A stretch of 64,000 bases of DNA from assembly GCA_001599975.1 (NCBI GenBank), contig BCIO01000002.1, positions 1 through 64,000 of the forward strand. The letters run 5' to 3'. Source of the stretch: Cystobasidiopsis lactophilus. Lineage: Eukaryota; Basidiomycota; Agaricostilbomycetes; Agaricostilbales; Chionosphaeraceae. Both the position numbers and the translations under genes were made by a program. Below are positions 11,566-22,823 of this stretch, in pieces; the first letter of the stretch is position 1; each line of letters begins with the position of its first letter. The notes beneath the pieces are model-generated. The model was not told the DNA's origin. It saw only the letters and a program-made list of their open reading frames with translations, and did no database searches.

Positions 11566-14094
11566 TCACTCCTTTTTCAACAAGCGCTTGACTTCTGCCA
11601 AGCCAGGGTCTTGTTCCCGCCAAAAGCCATCGAGGGAGGTGCGGGCGGAGGTTTTAGGCGCGGACGTAGGCTCGGAGATGTCCATGGCGCCGAGGTACTG
11701 TCTCTTGAGGAGATAGGTGCCTCTGGCGAGCTCCTTGTGCTCGGCGCTCTCTTGCCACAGGGAGTGCTCGAGGACTCGTCGAACGGCCCACCGAGCAGCA
11801 ATGTAGGCATGCTCTGAAGCCAAGCCGATCAATAGCGCGGTGAACATGGTCGACTTGATCTGCTGGAAGGCGTTCGAGCTGCTGGACGCCGCGTGGTAGA
11901 TGGGCGTAGTCGCAAAGGGGTCGTTGACCGTGGTTACATTCGGCAAGATGGAGGTCATATTGGCAATCTTGGAAGCAACCTCCAAGGGGGAGACGCCAGT
12001 GTTGCGCGGCCGAAACATGTAGATCAAGCTTGGGTTGACAAACGCGCTGAGCCAGGTCAAAAAGCCGAGGATCTCCAACCAAGAGCCAACTGTGCTTCTT
12101 TGAGCGTTGTGCAAATGAAAGAGATGCACAGCGGGGCTCACTGGTCTCCGCTCTTTGCGGAATGGGTCGCCTCTGGTTAATGCAGATCTTGAACGCGTCC
12201 CCGCGCAGCTCAAACTGCAGTGCCTTCGTGAGCCGCAAGTAGGTTTGCGGAGGGGTACACTGACAAAGTTGTTGATGAGGGCGGTAACTGGGGTCAACGG
12301 CCAGACGGAGGACCAAAGCACCACGTAGCCAAACTGCGCCATCCCGGGCTGAGATGGAGCGAAGCAGACAAATATAAGAAGCTCACCTGTTGCACCATCT
12401 CCGCGTAGTCTCCAAAGATGTCGTACGCAGGTAGAGCCGCCTCCTTTCGAATACGTTCAAGGTAGGCCGCCTCTTGCGGTTCATCGGTGGCAGCTGCATA
12501 CGGCGATGGCGCACTGGAAACTTTGGCGGACACAATGCGGTTGATCAGCGGCACAAACGTCTCGGTGACCGCCCCGATAACCTGAGTGGTCGTTGTCAAT
12601 GCGAAGAGTGTGTTTGCAAGGCGGCTCGGGTTGATGCTGAATGCAGTGTTTTGAATCGCTGCCTTGGACGAGTGCATGTTCAACACGTGCAGGAGCTTGG
12701 GCACGATCAGACGGCCAAAAGGGACTGTGCTCCTAAAGTGAGCAAAGGCAGATTGTGGATTGGAATGGGAGCCTTACTATAAACGAAAGCGGTCAAAGTC
12801 AAATTGCCAACTGTACACGGCTCAGCAACACGGGTGAAGACTAAGTGGATTTACCACTCACAAGCTGGAATGGCAGACAGGCAGAAGGTCTTGAGGGTCA
12901 AGGCTTTCTCGTAAGAAGTCTCGTGCTCGTGATCTTCATAATTGGTCAGGCGAACTGCGACCCGATGCCACATTGCGACCACCTGGGCGCACGTTTAGCA
13001 TGAAATGAGCAGACTGGATTTCGAGTGGTGCGCACTTGAGGGATGAAGCCAGCGAAGAGAACAGTCGGAAGCAAGCTCAAATACTGCTTGCCGGGGCCTT
13101 CGTAGGCTTCGTTGATGATGACCTCGAGGAAAAAGATGGCCGAGATCGACAAGCAAAGGAGAGCTCCGAAAAGAAGGATGATGGGCACGCTGGTGAGCTG
13201 GCGAAGTTGCTTCTTCCACCAGATTTGGCCGCGCTTGGGCGCACCGGTCACGATGTCTTGGGTGTCGAAGTCGCCGCAATAGGTAGTGCGGCGCCTTCCA
13301 ACAGCACTGGCCTTGTACGATCCCCACTTGACGGCCAGTCTGCGCTCCCACACCCGCCAGCCTTCAACAAAGAGCAGTGACCAAAGCAGGACCAGCGTCG
13401 AGTAGATGATGCTGAAGGGCACGCCGGACAGCCAAGTCACGAACCCCACGACAGCCGGGAAAATAAGCGAAAGAAAGTAGTGTCGCAAGAACTCGAAATA
13501 CAGCGCGACGTCCTCGCCGAAGTGGTCCTTGACGCGGGTGAGTTGCTCTTCAGGGATGGAGCGGATAGACTTGGACGAGGTCCAATCATGGAGCCATTGG
13601 TTGTTGAACTTGGGGTCGTGAGGTGGGAAGATGGATTTGACTCTTTCGTAAGGTTTCGTAGCGGGGACAATGCCAGCTTTGGTGCCGTGGGCGTCGGAGG
13701 TACCCTCGATGAGGTCGAAGACAATGCGAAGGCGCTCCGCAGACGTCAAGGGGTCGATCATGAGGTCTCTCTTCTCCCTTGGGTCAGGTCGCTTGACGGA
13801 GGTGATGCCAATCAGCCAATCCTGCATCCCTTGCGCTTGAACCGCTGCCTCGAGCTTCTCCGGGAGAGCTTTGACGAAGATGAGGACCTCGTCCGTTCCC
13901 TGCGCTCCAGATCGACCAGTCGTTTGCATGCCAACATCTTGGAGAGCCTTGATGAGGCTCGAGTAGGCGGCTTCGACAGAGGAGCGCTGCGTGTCCTCCG
14001 AAGCGGCGGCGTCGAAAACGACGACAAAGTCAATGTCTTCGAACCTGGCCTCCGCCTCGGAAGGCTTGCCGACTAGAATATCCTTTGAAGACAT
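11566..14094 (-). CDS. TMEM16/anoctamin family lipid scramblase (Ist2-like)
   Basis: Seven exons, in transcript order 14094-13036, 12982-12862, 12810-12778, 12724-12387, 12333-12265, 12214-12142 and 12089-11566. Phases close and give 738 residues, the size of the fungal scramblases nhTMEM16 and afTMEM16. The N-terminal cytoplasmic domain (about 1-190) is followed by about ten membrane segments. Family landmarks are the YEDHEHETSYEKALTLK segment after TM4, FGYVVLWSSVWPL, ELRGDAFKICINQRRPIP and FVYIPFG. Known members move phospholipids across membranes when Ca2+ binds; yeast Ist2 also tethers ER to plasma membrane. The Met at 14094 is preferred; an in-frame Met at 14343 would add 83 basic, low-complexity residues. 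All six introns are 50-53 nt. Confidence 0.9.
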
Positions 14095-14525
14095 GGGGCG
14101 AAGTCGCAGTTGCGGAGCAAGACTAGAAAGGGAGCTGTCCGCCGCCTCAAATTGTGACGCAATCTGTGGTCTGTGCCGGCGCTCATATCTTCGACTGCGA
14201 CCACCAACGCTGTTCAGAACTTGCTCAATTCTCAAAGTAGAGGGGTACCTGGCTGCTCCCAAGCCGATTTGACAGGGCTGTGGAGCGAAGTAGCGGGTGG
14301 CGAGCAGCATTAGGCTGGGTGGCGGATGGCTCTCATCGTCCAAGACAGCGCCTGCAACGGAGCACTTCAGGTAATGGCGGTCAGCCAGCTAAGAGGACAG
14401 TCGCGCGGCGAAGCAGCATTGGTTTGACCGTGCAATTCTAATGGAAATCCCTGTTGAGGTCCCATGGCTTGTCTGCCCTGGAGCCCTTGTCACAGCTCGT
14501 TGTGGCACCTAACTCATGTAGGACG
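14095..14525. other. Intergenic region between TMEM16 and P450
   Basis: About 430 bp. It includes the optional N-terminal extension of the TMEM16 frame (to 14343) and the terminator side of the P450 gene. No other gene seen. Confidence 0.5.
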
Positions 14526-16672
14526 CTAACGGACTTCGGGTGTGATCCATGTGCGGCCGTCTTTTCGCGTCTTGACAATAACCGGCATTTCGTCGTCGAA
14601 GGAAGAGAAGAACGCGTCGTAGATGCTTTCTCGGTAGAACTTGTCGACACTGAATCCAGGAGCCAGTTCTAGGTCGAAGTTGAGCACCGTCATGCCGATG
14701 GTCACTCGTAGCTCTTGCAGCGCGATAACTCTGCGGATGGACGGCGCGCATTTTCAGTGCAACCAACACTCCAGCGCGGAAAGAAGCCCACCTTCCGATG
14801 CAGTGATTAGGACCAATGTTGAATGGGAAATACGCCTGCATATTGAAAGCTTGTTCCTTCTCGGGTGTGATCCATCTTTCCGGCCGATACTCCTCCGGCC
14901 CAGGTGCGAAGTTGTCGGCGCTACGTTGGATGAGATAGGTGGGAAATCTGACGGTGGTGCCGCCTGGTATCCAGTATTTCGAAACCATCTGGAAATTGAG
15001 AGGTGAGTAGAAGGTTCGCGGGGCAATAAGCCCGAGATGCAGACCTGGCCTCCAGGGGGCGCTTCTCTGCCCATTCCGGACGGAAAGGGTGACATGAGGC
15101 GCAGCGTCTCGTTTATACAACCGTTGAGGAGCGGCAAATCGCGACCGCCGTCAATGGTGACCGTTCCGTCGTCAAAGGCAGCTTCCAGTTCCTCGCGAAG
15201 CTTTTGATATAGACCGGGAGTATTCAAGACAAACATGCATGTCAGAGTGTAGGCAGACGCTGTAGTGTCTGAACCGCCAATCACGAAGTTAAAGGAGTCG
15301 TTGCCTGTCCACCGCATTAGTGAATCTCGCCCTTGCAGTTCTGTGAGGGATGTAGCGGGGCATACCAAGCTGAATGGGATTCAAAGTTGTTCCCGTATCC
15401 TTATCCTCTCCTAAAAGGAACGAGAAGATGTCTTTGTGGCCAGAAGCAGAAGGACCTCGTTGCATTCCTGTCAATCAGTGGGAAAGAAGAGCGGTCATTT
15501 TGAGGTACCTAGAGCACTGTGAAATTAACGGACGTCTTGTGATCATATCAATGGCATATTGCTTCATCTGCTGAGCTTCTTGAGGCAGAGGAAGCACTTG
15601 GAATAGGATGTCTCGCGCCCACGGCAGGCTCTGGCGGGTGGGAAGGCTCCAGTCAGTCGAGCTCTGCTTTGCGAAAGAAAGAGAAAATACCGCCTACCTC
15701 CCACGTTGTTCCCCATCGCACAGCTCGCACAATGCCATCGATGACGCCTGACTCGTCGTGCGCAATGTCGAGAGCGTTAGAGGACTCCCCAAAGACAACT
15801 TCGTTCATGAAACACCAGGTGAAGTAGCTGATGGCGGAACCAAGATCAGACGCGCTAGTCTTCGAGACAGGGACCCATGTCACCTACCGAATGTATTCCG
15901 CAAGGTTCAGACGCACGCCGTTCCGCTCGCGGAGCAGCTTGCAAAACTTGGCCGTGCCATCGTAAATTGTGGCGTTGTGGTCAGCCAGAGCAGACGAAAC
16001 AAAAGCCGGCTCCATCAATCGCCTCCTAGCACGATGAGCTGCGCGAGGGACCAGTCTGCTCAGCGACGCATTGTGAGGATCGCTGTCCGCGCCCAGTCCA
16101 CCGAGTTGTCCCCTCGATCTTTCCCAGCTTCCTTTGAAGCCTTGCACCTGCTGAAGACCGTCGACGTCGGTGATGCTGAGCTCGTTTGGCCCAATGCGAA
16201 CTATCGGCCCGTATCGCTTGTGCTGCTCTTCGACCCAAAATCGTGCATGCAAGGTCATGTTCGCTCGCAGCCAGACCACTTGGGTGAGCTTGCACAGCAG
16301 AGGCCCCGGGTAGGCTGCGAGTGGGTGCCATGGCGACAATCGGTAGACCCCAATGCTGGTGTAGAGGACAGCCAAGAAGAAGGCAACGAGCTTGCCGACC
16401 AACACCAGAGAGGCCACGACCGAAAGCGCCAACAATTTATAGGCTGCCACAGTCAGGAGTGAAGGAACGACCAGCAGGGCTGTCCGAAACATCACGTCAA
16501 GTCCGTTCAAAGTCTGTGAGCGTTGAAAGCTGGAGAACCAACCTGCCAGGACAGTAGTGACCTCCGGTTCATTGCGTTTGGCAACAAAATGGGTCCCAAA
16601 TGCCAGACAAGCAGCAGCGATGTAGGCCTGTTCTTGCTGGGCAATAGGAGGGAGCTCGAGTGCGAACAGCAT
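14526..16672 (-). CDS. Cytochrome P450 monooxygenase with long N-terminal membrane region
   Basis: Seven exons, in transcript order 16672-15888, 15827-15698, 15630-15534, 15467-15366, 15304-15045, 14988-14792 and 14730-14526. Phases close and give about 591 residues. Hallmarks: an I-helix GGSDTT, an ExxR motif (ETLR), the PERW segment, and the haem loop FNIGPNHCIGR, with the cysteine that ligates iron. Before the usual proline-rich hinge (LAAYPGP) lie about 150 residues with several hydrophobic stretches, so the protein probably has more than one N-terminal membrane pass, as in some basidiomycete P450 families; typical P450s are about 500 residues. It should be ER-anchored and need a P450 reductase. 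The substrate cannot be told. The donor ending exon 3 (gtccgt) is weak. Start 16672 is the first good ATG. Confidence 0.85.
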
Positions 16673-17073
16673 TCTGCCGTCAGTCGAGGTCACCGGGGCT
16701 CGGTCTTGGCAAAAATGGGCTCCTAGAGCAGAGTACAACCGTTTGAAGTATTGGAGAAGCTGACTGGCTGAACCGGAGCAACATGAGATGCAAATCCAGG
16801 CCTCGAGCTTTGACCGTCGCTTGCCAAAAAGGAGTCCGGCTCATCGCCGAACACGCCGAAGTGCAGCCAATGCGACCGGTGGCAGAGAGTGGCAAGGGTT
16901 GCGCGAAGGAGACGCTACAGGACCCCAAGGAAGGGAAGCGATGCAGAAGGTGCGTATGCTTCGAACATGAAAATCGGGCACAAATCGAGGTCTAAGAGCC
17001 CGTGAATGCCGACTCTTGATCATTCAACAACAGGTTGGCGTATCATCATGCGGTGGTAAGTAGGTATATGCAA
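16673..17073. other. Intergenic region upstream of P450
   Basis: About 400 bp between the P450 start and the sulfotransferase-like stop. No coding signal, RNA gene or repeat recognised; it should contain the P450 promoter. Confidence 0.4.
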
Positions 17074-18566
17074 TCATTCGGCGGTGGTGCCGTTGGGGAT
17101 GTCCAGGCGGAGTCGGCGCTCTCGCAGCCAATTGTAATCGCCCATGTTTTCCTGTTGAGCATTTGGCGAGTCAGACATGCGCTGAAGAGCCAAATAAGGG
17201 GACAGAAACCGACTCTAATAGCATCGTGGACCTCGTCCGGCCAGATGCTCTGCAGGCTCGAGGTAGTTTTGTGGTGTTTCTTAATTCCGGTCGAATTTTC
17301 GGCATCACTTGGAAGCCAAAACTCGCGTGAGCCGCAAGGACAAGCACAGAGGGTGACACAGCCTACTCGTGAAAGCCCTGCCATTTGCTGTGGAGTGAAA
17401 ATCAAAACCGGCGACAGTGTGCTTTGGCAAAGCTGCTTACGCAAAATGGGCCTGGGACCCGGCCGTCCACTCGAGCATATCGGGGGACCAGTCGACGCCG
17501 ACGACCTTGCAATAGTGCTCCATGTACTCGGTCGGGTGGGCGATGAGGTCCTCCGAGTCGATGATCAGGGGTGGGGTGCCGACGCCCTTCTTGGCCTGCT
17601 GGGCGGCGATGAACTCGTAGAAGACGCGGACTTCTTTGAGGCCGACTTCGTTCTTGTCAAAATAGTGGAAGCCGGTCACGTCGCATTTGTCGCCAGTGCA
17701 CAGTCGGCTGCCACGTCGAGGAGTCAACAACTGCACGCCCGAGCTCAAAGGCATGCACTGACTAATACGAAGGCACGGCTTTTTCTGGGGAGCGAATGAG
17801 AAAGGTGTAGATGATGTCGTCTCGGAGGAGCTCGTCGGTGGGAATGAACGTGGGGTTGCCGTCCTCGGGGTTGGGCAGTTTGGGGGCGGAGGGCTCGGAG
17901 ACTGGTGCGCTGTAGATGAAAAGCCTGTTGAGCTCGCTTCCATATAAAGCGGCTTTAAAGACCCACACTAGGTAGTATTGCGCCATCTGCGGAAGCGCTT
18001 AATTAGGCCATGCGCAGCTGACAAAAGAAGAGCGAAGCCTTACGTCCTTGATGAACCGCCTGTGATGGCCTTCCAGCGGCCTCGTGATGTTTTTCCATTG
18101 CTGTAGACTCCGACTTGAACCAGCTTCTTAAAGGGATGTGCTGAGACAGGAGGAGGACCGACCTTGGCGATGGTCAGACCTTTGAACTCCTCTGGGCAAG
18201 GGGTGTCCTTGAAGCGAGGCGACACCTTGTCTTCGCCATAGTACCACGCATCTCCCTATGCAGGACGGTCAGGGGAGCACAGACAAGGCCGGGGCGACAG
18301 CTTCCAAGAGCCGTCGAAGCTGGCCTCACCATTGGCTCGTGCAGGACGTCGAAGACCTCTGGCTTGTTCAGGAAAGCGCGCTCAAACATTGTTGAGGTCG
18401 ACCTTGGATGAACCTGTTTGGTTTGCCACCTTGCCACGATGAGCTTTTGAACACGCCCGGCAGCGAATGACGTGCAATGAGCATGATCGTCGTCGGTTCT
18501 GTGGCTTGCGGTCAGCCTTTGGGCTCTGGCATCTGCAGCACGAGTACGCACCCTTGCGCACGCCAT
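17074..18566 (-). CDS. Sulfotransferase-like P-loop protein
   Basis: At least eight exons, in transcript order ...-18330, 18255-18163, 18100-18044, 17986-17763, 17707-17441, 17387-17367, 17307-17214 and 17151-17074. Phases close from the second onward. Family signs: HPRSTSTMFERAF near the N-terminus (the 5'-phosphosulfate-binding loop in related proteins), FIKDMAQYYL, TFLIRSPEKAVPSYYRL, IIDSEDLIAHPTEYM and a C-terminal ENMGDYNWLRERRL. These belong to fungal proteins annotated as sulfotransferase-family or P-loop NTPase-like; the actual reaction is not established for most of them. The start is uncertain: ATG 18566 is in frame but the first about 45 residues are not conserved-looking, so a further intron may exist. 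It is divergent from the gene at 18702. Confidence 0.75.
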
Positions 18567-18701
18567 TGGAGACAGTCATGCTGATGGATGCGGACCAAAC
18601 GCCCAAAGAAACTTTTTTGTTGAAGCCTTTCACAGTTTTGTGACAGCCTTCGAACATTTTCTGCGCGTGCAGGAGTCTTGCCAGCGAGCGGCGAGAACAG
18701 C

Positions 18702-20748
18702 ATGGGTACGCTACTTGCCTTAGTCGCACAGGACGTCAGACTCACAGCGCAGCGAGCAGCGCCGTCGTCCAAGTCGCGGGGGAAGCGAAAGGTGGCCGAG
18801 CCTTCGGAGCAGGCGCCGCCTCTGTCGAGCGAGCAAGCCCAGGACTTGGCCTCAGTCTTGGCTCTGTGCGTCGTGCCACTCCCAGCCATGCTGAATCTGG
18901 CTAAGTCATTTTGGGGGAGCAGGCTGGACGCGGCGTTGTTCGACTTGGGCGTGCCAGATGCCAGCAGCAGCTCTTCCCAAACAACAAGTTTGCGCCAGAC
19001 GCTCGCCCAGGCCCCTTTGCCCTCTGCCCAGGCTCTCAGGGTGTGTTTTCTAGGGCCTTCGCCAAGTTCAAAGGCTGGGAACTTACCGCGAATTGAACGC
19101 AGACGCTGGCCAGCCGCGCGCACCAGCAAGCCTTGGCCACCCTCGACCCGCTGCCCGACCTGCCCGTCTTCACCTCCAAAAGGCGTTCCCACGAGGATGA
19201 GGCCCAGCTCGAGGCCGTCCAGTCCCAGCGCATCGCCACCGCCGACGCGAACGCGATCCGCACCCAACAGCTCGACGCTTGGCTCCGGCAGGTCGAGGCG
19301 CTCCTGGACGAGCTCGAGTTCGGCAAGGGCACCAAGGGCAGGCGGGGCATCCTCCCACCCGTGCCGCTGGAGAGCCGGCAGCACGACCCCAAGGCGGCCG
19401 CAAAGGTCATGCTCCACCGCATCGTCTCTGGCACGACCGACGTCTTCTCCTCCGTTGCTTCCCACTCGGACCTCGACCACCCTTTTTGGGAGGCTCTACC
19501 AGACAGTGCGTTGTCTCGTTCTACACCAGATGGAAGCCGGGGTCAGTCTCAATCTGCTTCGTCGCACGCGCAGTCAAGGAGACGGACACGGTTGGTTTCG
19601 GCGGCCAAGTGGCCAGGCTGGCCAAGCGACCGCCCTCCACCCGACTGGGCAATTCAAACCTACGACCGCGGCCGCCCTTGAACCGCTTCCCGCACTCGGC
19701 CACCAGCCAAAACTCGTCCAACATCAAGCTCACCGCCAACCTCTACTTCGACCCTTACCTCGCATCCTTTTCCCCCTCCTACGACTCTACCCAGGCACAG
19801 GTATCCTACTACGACTCGTTGAAACTGCTCGCCTCCCACAAGGCGCTCAAGGAGTACGAAAAGCTCTCGCTGATGGACCTCGCCTCGGGCTCCGGGGGAC
19901 AAGATTCGGACGAGGAGGACGAGGACGACTCAGACTCAGACTTTGACTCGGACGCGGCGCCACCGCTCAAGAAGAAGCAAAAGCTGGAAGAGACTCCCAC
20001 AGCAGCAGCATCAGCAACAACAACAGGTGGCGACTTCAAGCTGCCGCCGTCCGGCACCGAGCTGATCGCCGGCTTGACAAGCGACCAGCTCTTGACATTG
20101 CTGCAGACTGCGCCTTCTGAGAACGAGCCGATCCCAAAGGCTTTACGCCTCAACTCGGACAAGCTGCACAAGCTCCAGCTCGCCCAGTGGGATCGCTTGC
20201 GCCAAGCTGTCTTCGCCGCCAAAGCGTCTTCCCTCGGCGCGTCCGGTGGAAGCTCAGCTTTGGATTCTGCCACGCACGAAGAGTCCGAGATGGCGGATCA
20301 AGTGCTGGACAACCTGATCACCGTCGCCTCCTCCGCCCAGCCTTCTTCTCTGCTGGCCTACGCTCACCCAAAAGCCCTCAAAGCCGCTCTGGCCTGGGTC
20401 CCGTCTTTAGGGCCAAAGCTCGAACTGCCGTCGTTAGAAGTCGGAGGCGTGCTGGACATGGAGAACCCGGTGGCCATCCGCGAATCGGTCTTGACCCACG
20501 AGCTGGCTCAACCAAGCAAGCGGGGGAGGAAGCCCAAGCCCAAGCAGATCACCACCTCGGCCACTTCTGGGGCGGCGACCTCGACAGCTCAAGGGTCGAC
20601 CCCGACCACCGGAGCCTTCTTGGGCCCAGCTGCGAACGCTGTCACTTCCAACTATGGCACGCGCTCAGCAACGCCCGGACAAGGCCCAGCGGCAGGTCTG
20701 TTGGACAGGATGGCGGACAAGGAGAGCAGCAAGGCGCGGGGTCGATGA
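18702..20748 (+). CDS. Unrecognised acidic/Ser-rich protein, probably nuclear
   Basis: Three exons, 18702-19040, 19103-19505 and 19574-20748. Phases close and give 638 residues. I do not recognise the family. Visible features: a basic cluster SRGKRKV near residue 30; a helical middle with many Gln/Glu; a segment VARLAKRPPS followed by NSSNIKLTANLYFDPYL; an acidic tract DSDEEDEDDSDSDFDSD near residue 370, followed by a basic KKKQK patch; and a C-terminus rich in Thr/Ser/Ala with an AT-hook-like KRGRKPKPKQ. Acidic tract, basic patches and AT-hook-like motif suggest a chromatin or nucleolar role, but this is inference only. Confidence 0.7.
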
Positions 20749-21101
20749 GAGCTGAACTCATCAGGTGTCGCTGGTTTTGGGCAAAGCCCCTCTGCTCGCA
20801 CTGTAATGACGGACTGGCGTTCACATTTTCATATCCGGCTAAGCCCTAAGTGGCGCTTGTGAGGCCACGAAGGCACACCACCCTGTCCTAGCCCTAAAGC
20901 CCGGCTGGCCGGCAACAGTTGTGCACAGGAAGGCCACAGAAAGTGGAGGGGCGACATTCAAAAGGCAAAGACGCTAAGCTGCCTAGGATCAGGCCGCCGA
21001 AGGCTGGCGGTATTGCTCCGAAGATGAAGTCCACAGATGAGGGAGGCGCGATCTGCAACAGAACTGCTTGAAAGTGATTTGGCGATAAAAAGACAGATTG
21101 C

Positions 21102-21733
21102 TTACATCATAGGGCGGGTCAAAAAACAAGCAAAGAGAGCCCACTTTGGCGCCAGCTGGCTGGTAAGTTGGTTCTTGGAGAACGAAGCTATAGTTGCCAA
21201 CCCAACCCACCATGCGCCCCCTTGAAGCAACCATCTTGACCCTTGGGGATGACTGTTGACAACAGCGATATGGAAGAGCGCTACCGGAGTTATGAAAAGA
21301 GCGATGAAGAGAAGGGCGTCGAACAGGCAGCGGAAGTATTCGGAGACGCTTTCGATAGCTGAAGAGGTTGGAATAGCGTTTGAGACTTCTGGTGACGGCA
21401 CGGGGTGGGAAGCAGTCGTAGATGATTGAAGATATGATTCCGAAGGGAGATGAGACCGAGAAGCGAGAACTGCACAGAACAAGAGATGGAGGAAGCCGGG
21501 TAACAGGAAAGTGAAATTGTAGAGGGCGAATCCGAGCGCTGAGTATACGACTGGCGGGCACCAGATCGACACACATCAACACTCGGATCCTATAGAAAAC
21601 GAACGAGACTTGTACTTGGAAATGACTCGGGCGAAATGACGAGGAAGCCACAGAACGCCACTACGAGCCGAACGAAGACGAGCAGGAGAACGAGAGCGGT
21701 CTTGGCTAGGAAGGGAAGGACTGCCGAGGCCAT
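21102..21733 (-). CDS. Uncharacterised multi-pass membrane protein
   Basis: Begins at ATG 21733 (MASAVLPFLAKTALV, a hydrophobic segment). A donor after FP joins, in phase, to the next exon (IVYSALGFALYNF), skipping about 70 nt. At least four hydrophobic segments follow, including SEYFRCLFDALLFIALFI and a C-terminal WWVGLATIASF. If the frame is read straight, it ends at 21102. An alternative splice from within WALFA would append another hydrophobic stretch (FIFGAIPPAFGGLILGSL) and stop at 20894; the donor for it (gttttt) is weak, but the extra segment looks real. The family is not recognised. Upstream in-frame sequence to 22120 is open but poorly supported. Confidence 0.5.
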
Positions 21734-22823
21734 AATCGCAGGCAGGAGCTCTTGAAACGCTGCTCCTGCCTTGGTGGATGGCAGGACAAAGGGAGAAAAC
21801 GTGGCGACATCACCAATCGGGTTGCTAGCGAAAGTTGCATTGGAGAAGGGGCGAGGGGTTCTCTCTCGAGGCTTATCACACATCAAGAGACCTTTTGGTG
21901 GGGCTTGAGTATTGAATGTCGGACTCCAACTTCCAGAGACAGCGCAAGTTCCTCTTCTGGACTGGATTCTGGGCATCACAGGCCATCGATGGAGCTCTCG
22001 GGCGCGGCATGGCAAGGCACAGTTCAGGTCACATTCCCTGCGTGGTTTTGAATCGAGAATCGCAGTCCACCTCGTCGTCGCGGTCAGAGAAGCGTTGCCG
22101 CCGGGTCGGATAAATTTCACCGCGAGGAGGAGCTCCTCCTTTCGATCCGAGCGACTCTGGCCTCATTTAACCTTGCTCCCAAGCAACGAAAACGTTCTCA
22201 GTACCTGCTTGAGATGCATTGGTTTCGTTATGGAGCGCGCATCTGTCCAGGAAACCCCGCATGGCCCGGCATTTCGACTTCCAACGAGCTTGGTGGTCTC
22301 TGATGTGGCGTGATGCATTTGCTTTCGTTCGATGTTGCGGCTCTCGGGGCCTTCTCGAGCGATACAAGTCGGGCGAGGCAAGCTAAGACCGGCTAGGATC
22401 ATCGGTGGCCAATCAAGCCCTCTAAATCGCATGCCCTCACCACTCCCAGATTAATGTTGCGTTTCATGGGCGGTTGCCCCATGTCTGCGTATTTTGAAAG
22501 GGCAGGCACGCAGCTAGGATTCTATGCTCGCACGAGGGTTTCAAGACCGACAGCCGCCACGCCAACACCTCCGGTTCGACCAACGACGAAATGCCAGACT
22601 TGGGCGGTTTCATGGAAATCATTGGCGTCTGACCTTGTCCGAATACCGAGCTTACTCAGATTTGTATGACGAGGGATACGCGCTGGCCCAAGGTTGGGCC
22701 AAAAGTTCCAAAAGACCGGCAGCTCGGTGCCGACAGCGCGGCTACTCATTCTGGCAGGCCTCCGGATTTGCCTTTGCTCTCGACTTGCCCTGCCACACTC
22801 CCAAGACTAGCACTACAACCACA
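21734..22823. other. Intergenic region between divergent genes
   Basis: About 1.1 kb between the membrane protein and the CoA-transferase. Open frames are present on both strands, but none shows motifs or consistent splicing. It should contain both promoters; no element recognised. Confidence 0.35.

Noticed and set aside
18702-20748. Assignment to AATF/Bfr2 or Ada3
   Set aside because: An acidic tract and basic patches are present, but the conserved domains of those families are not.
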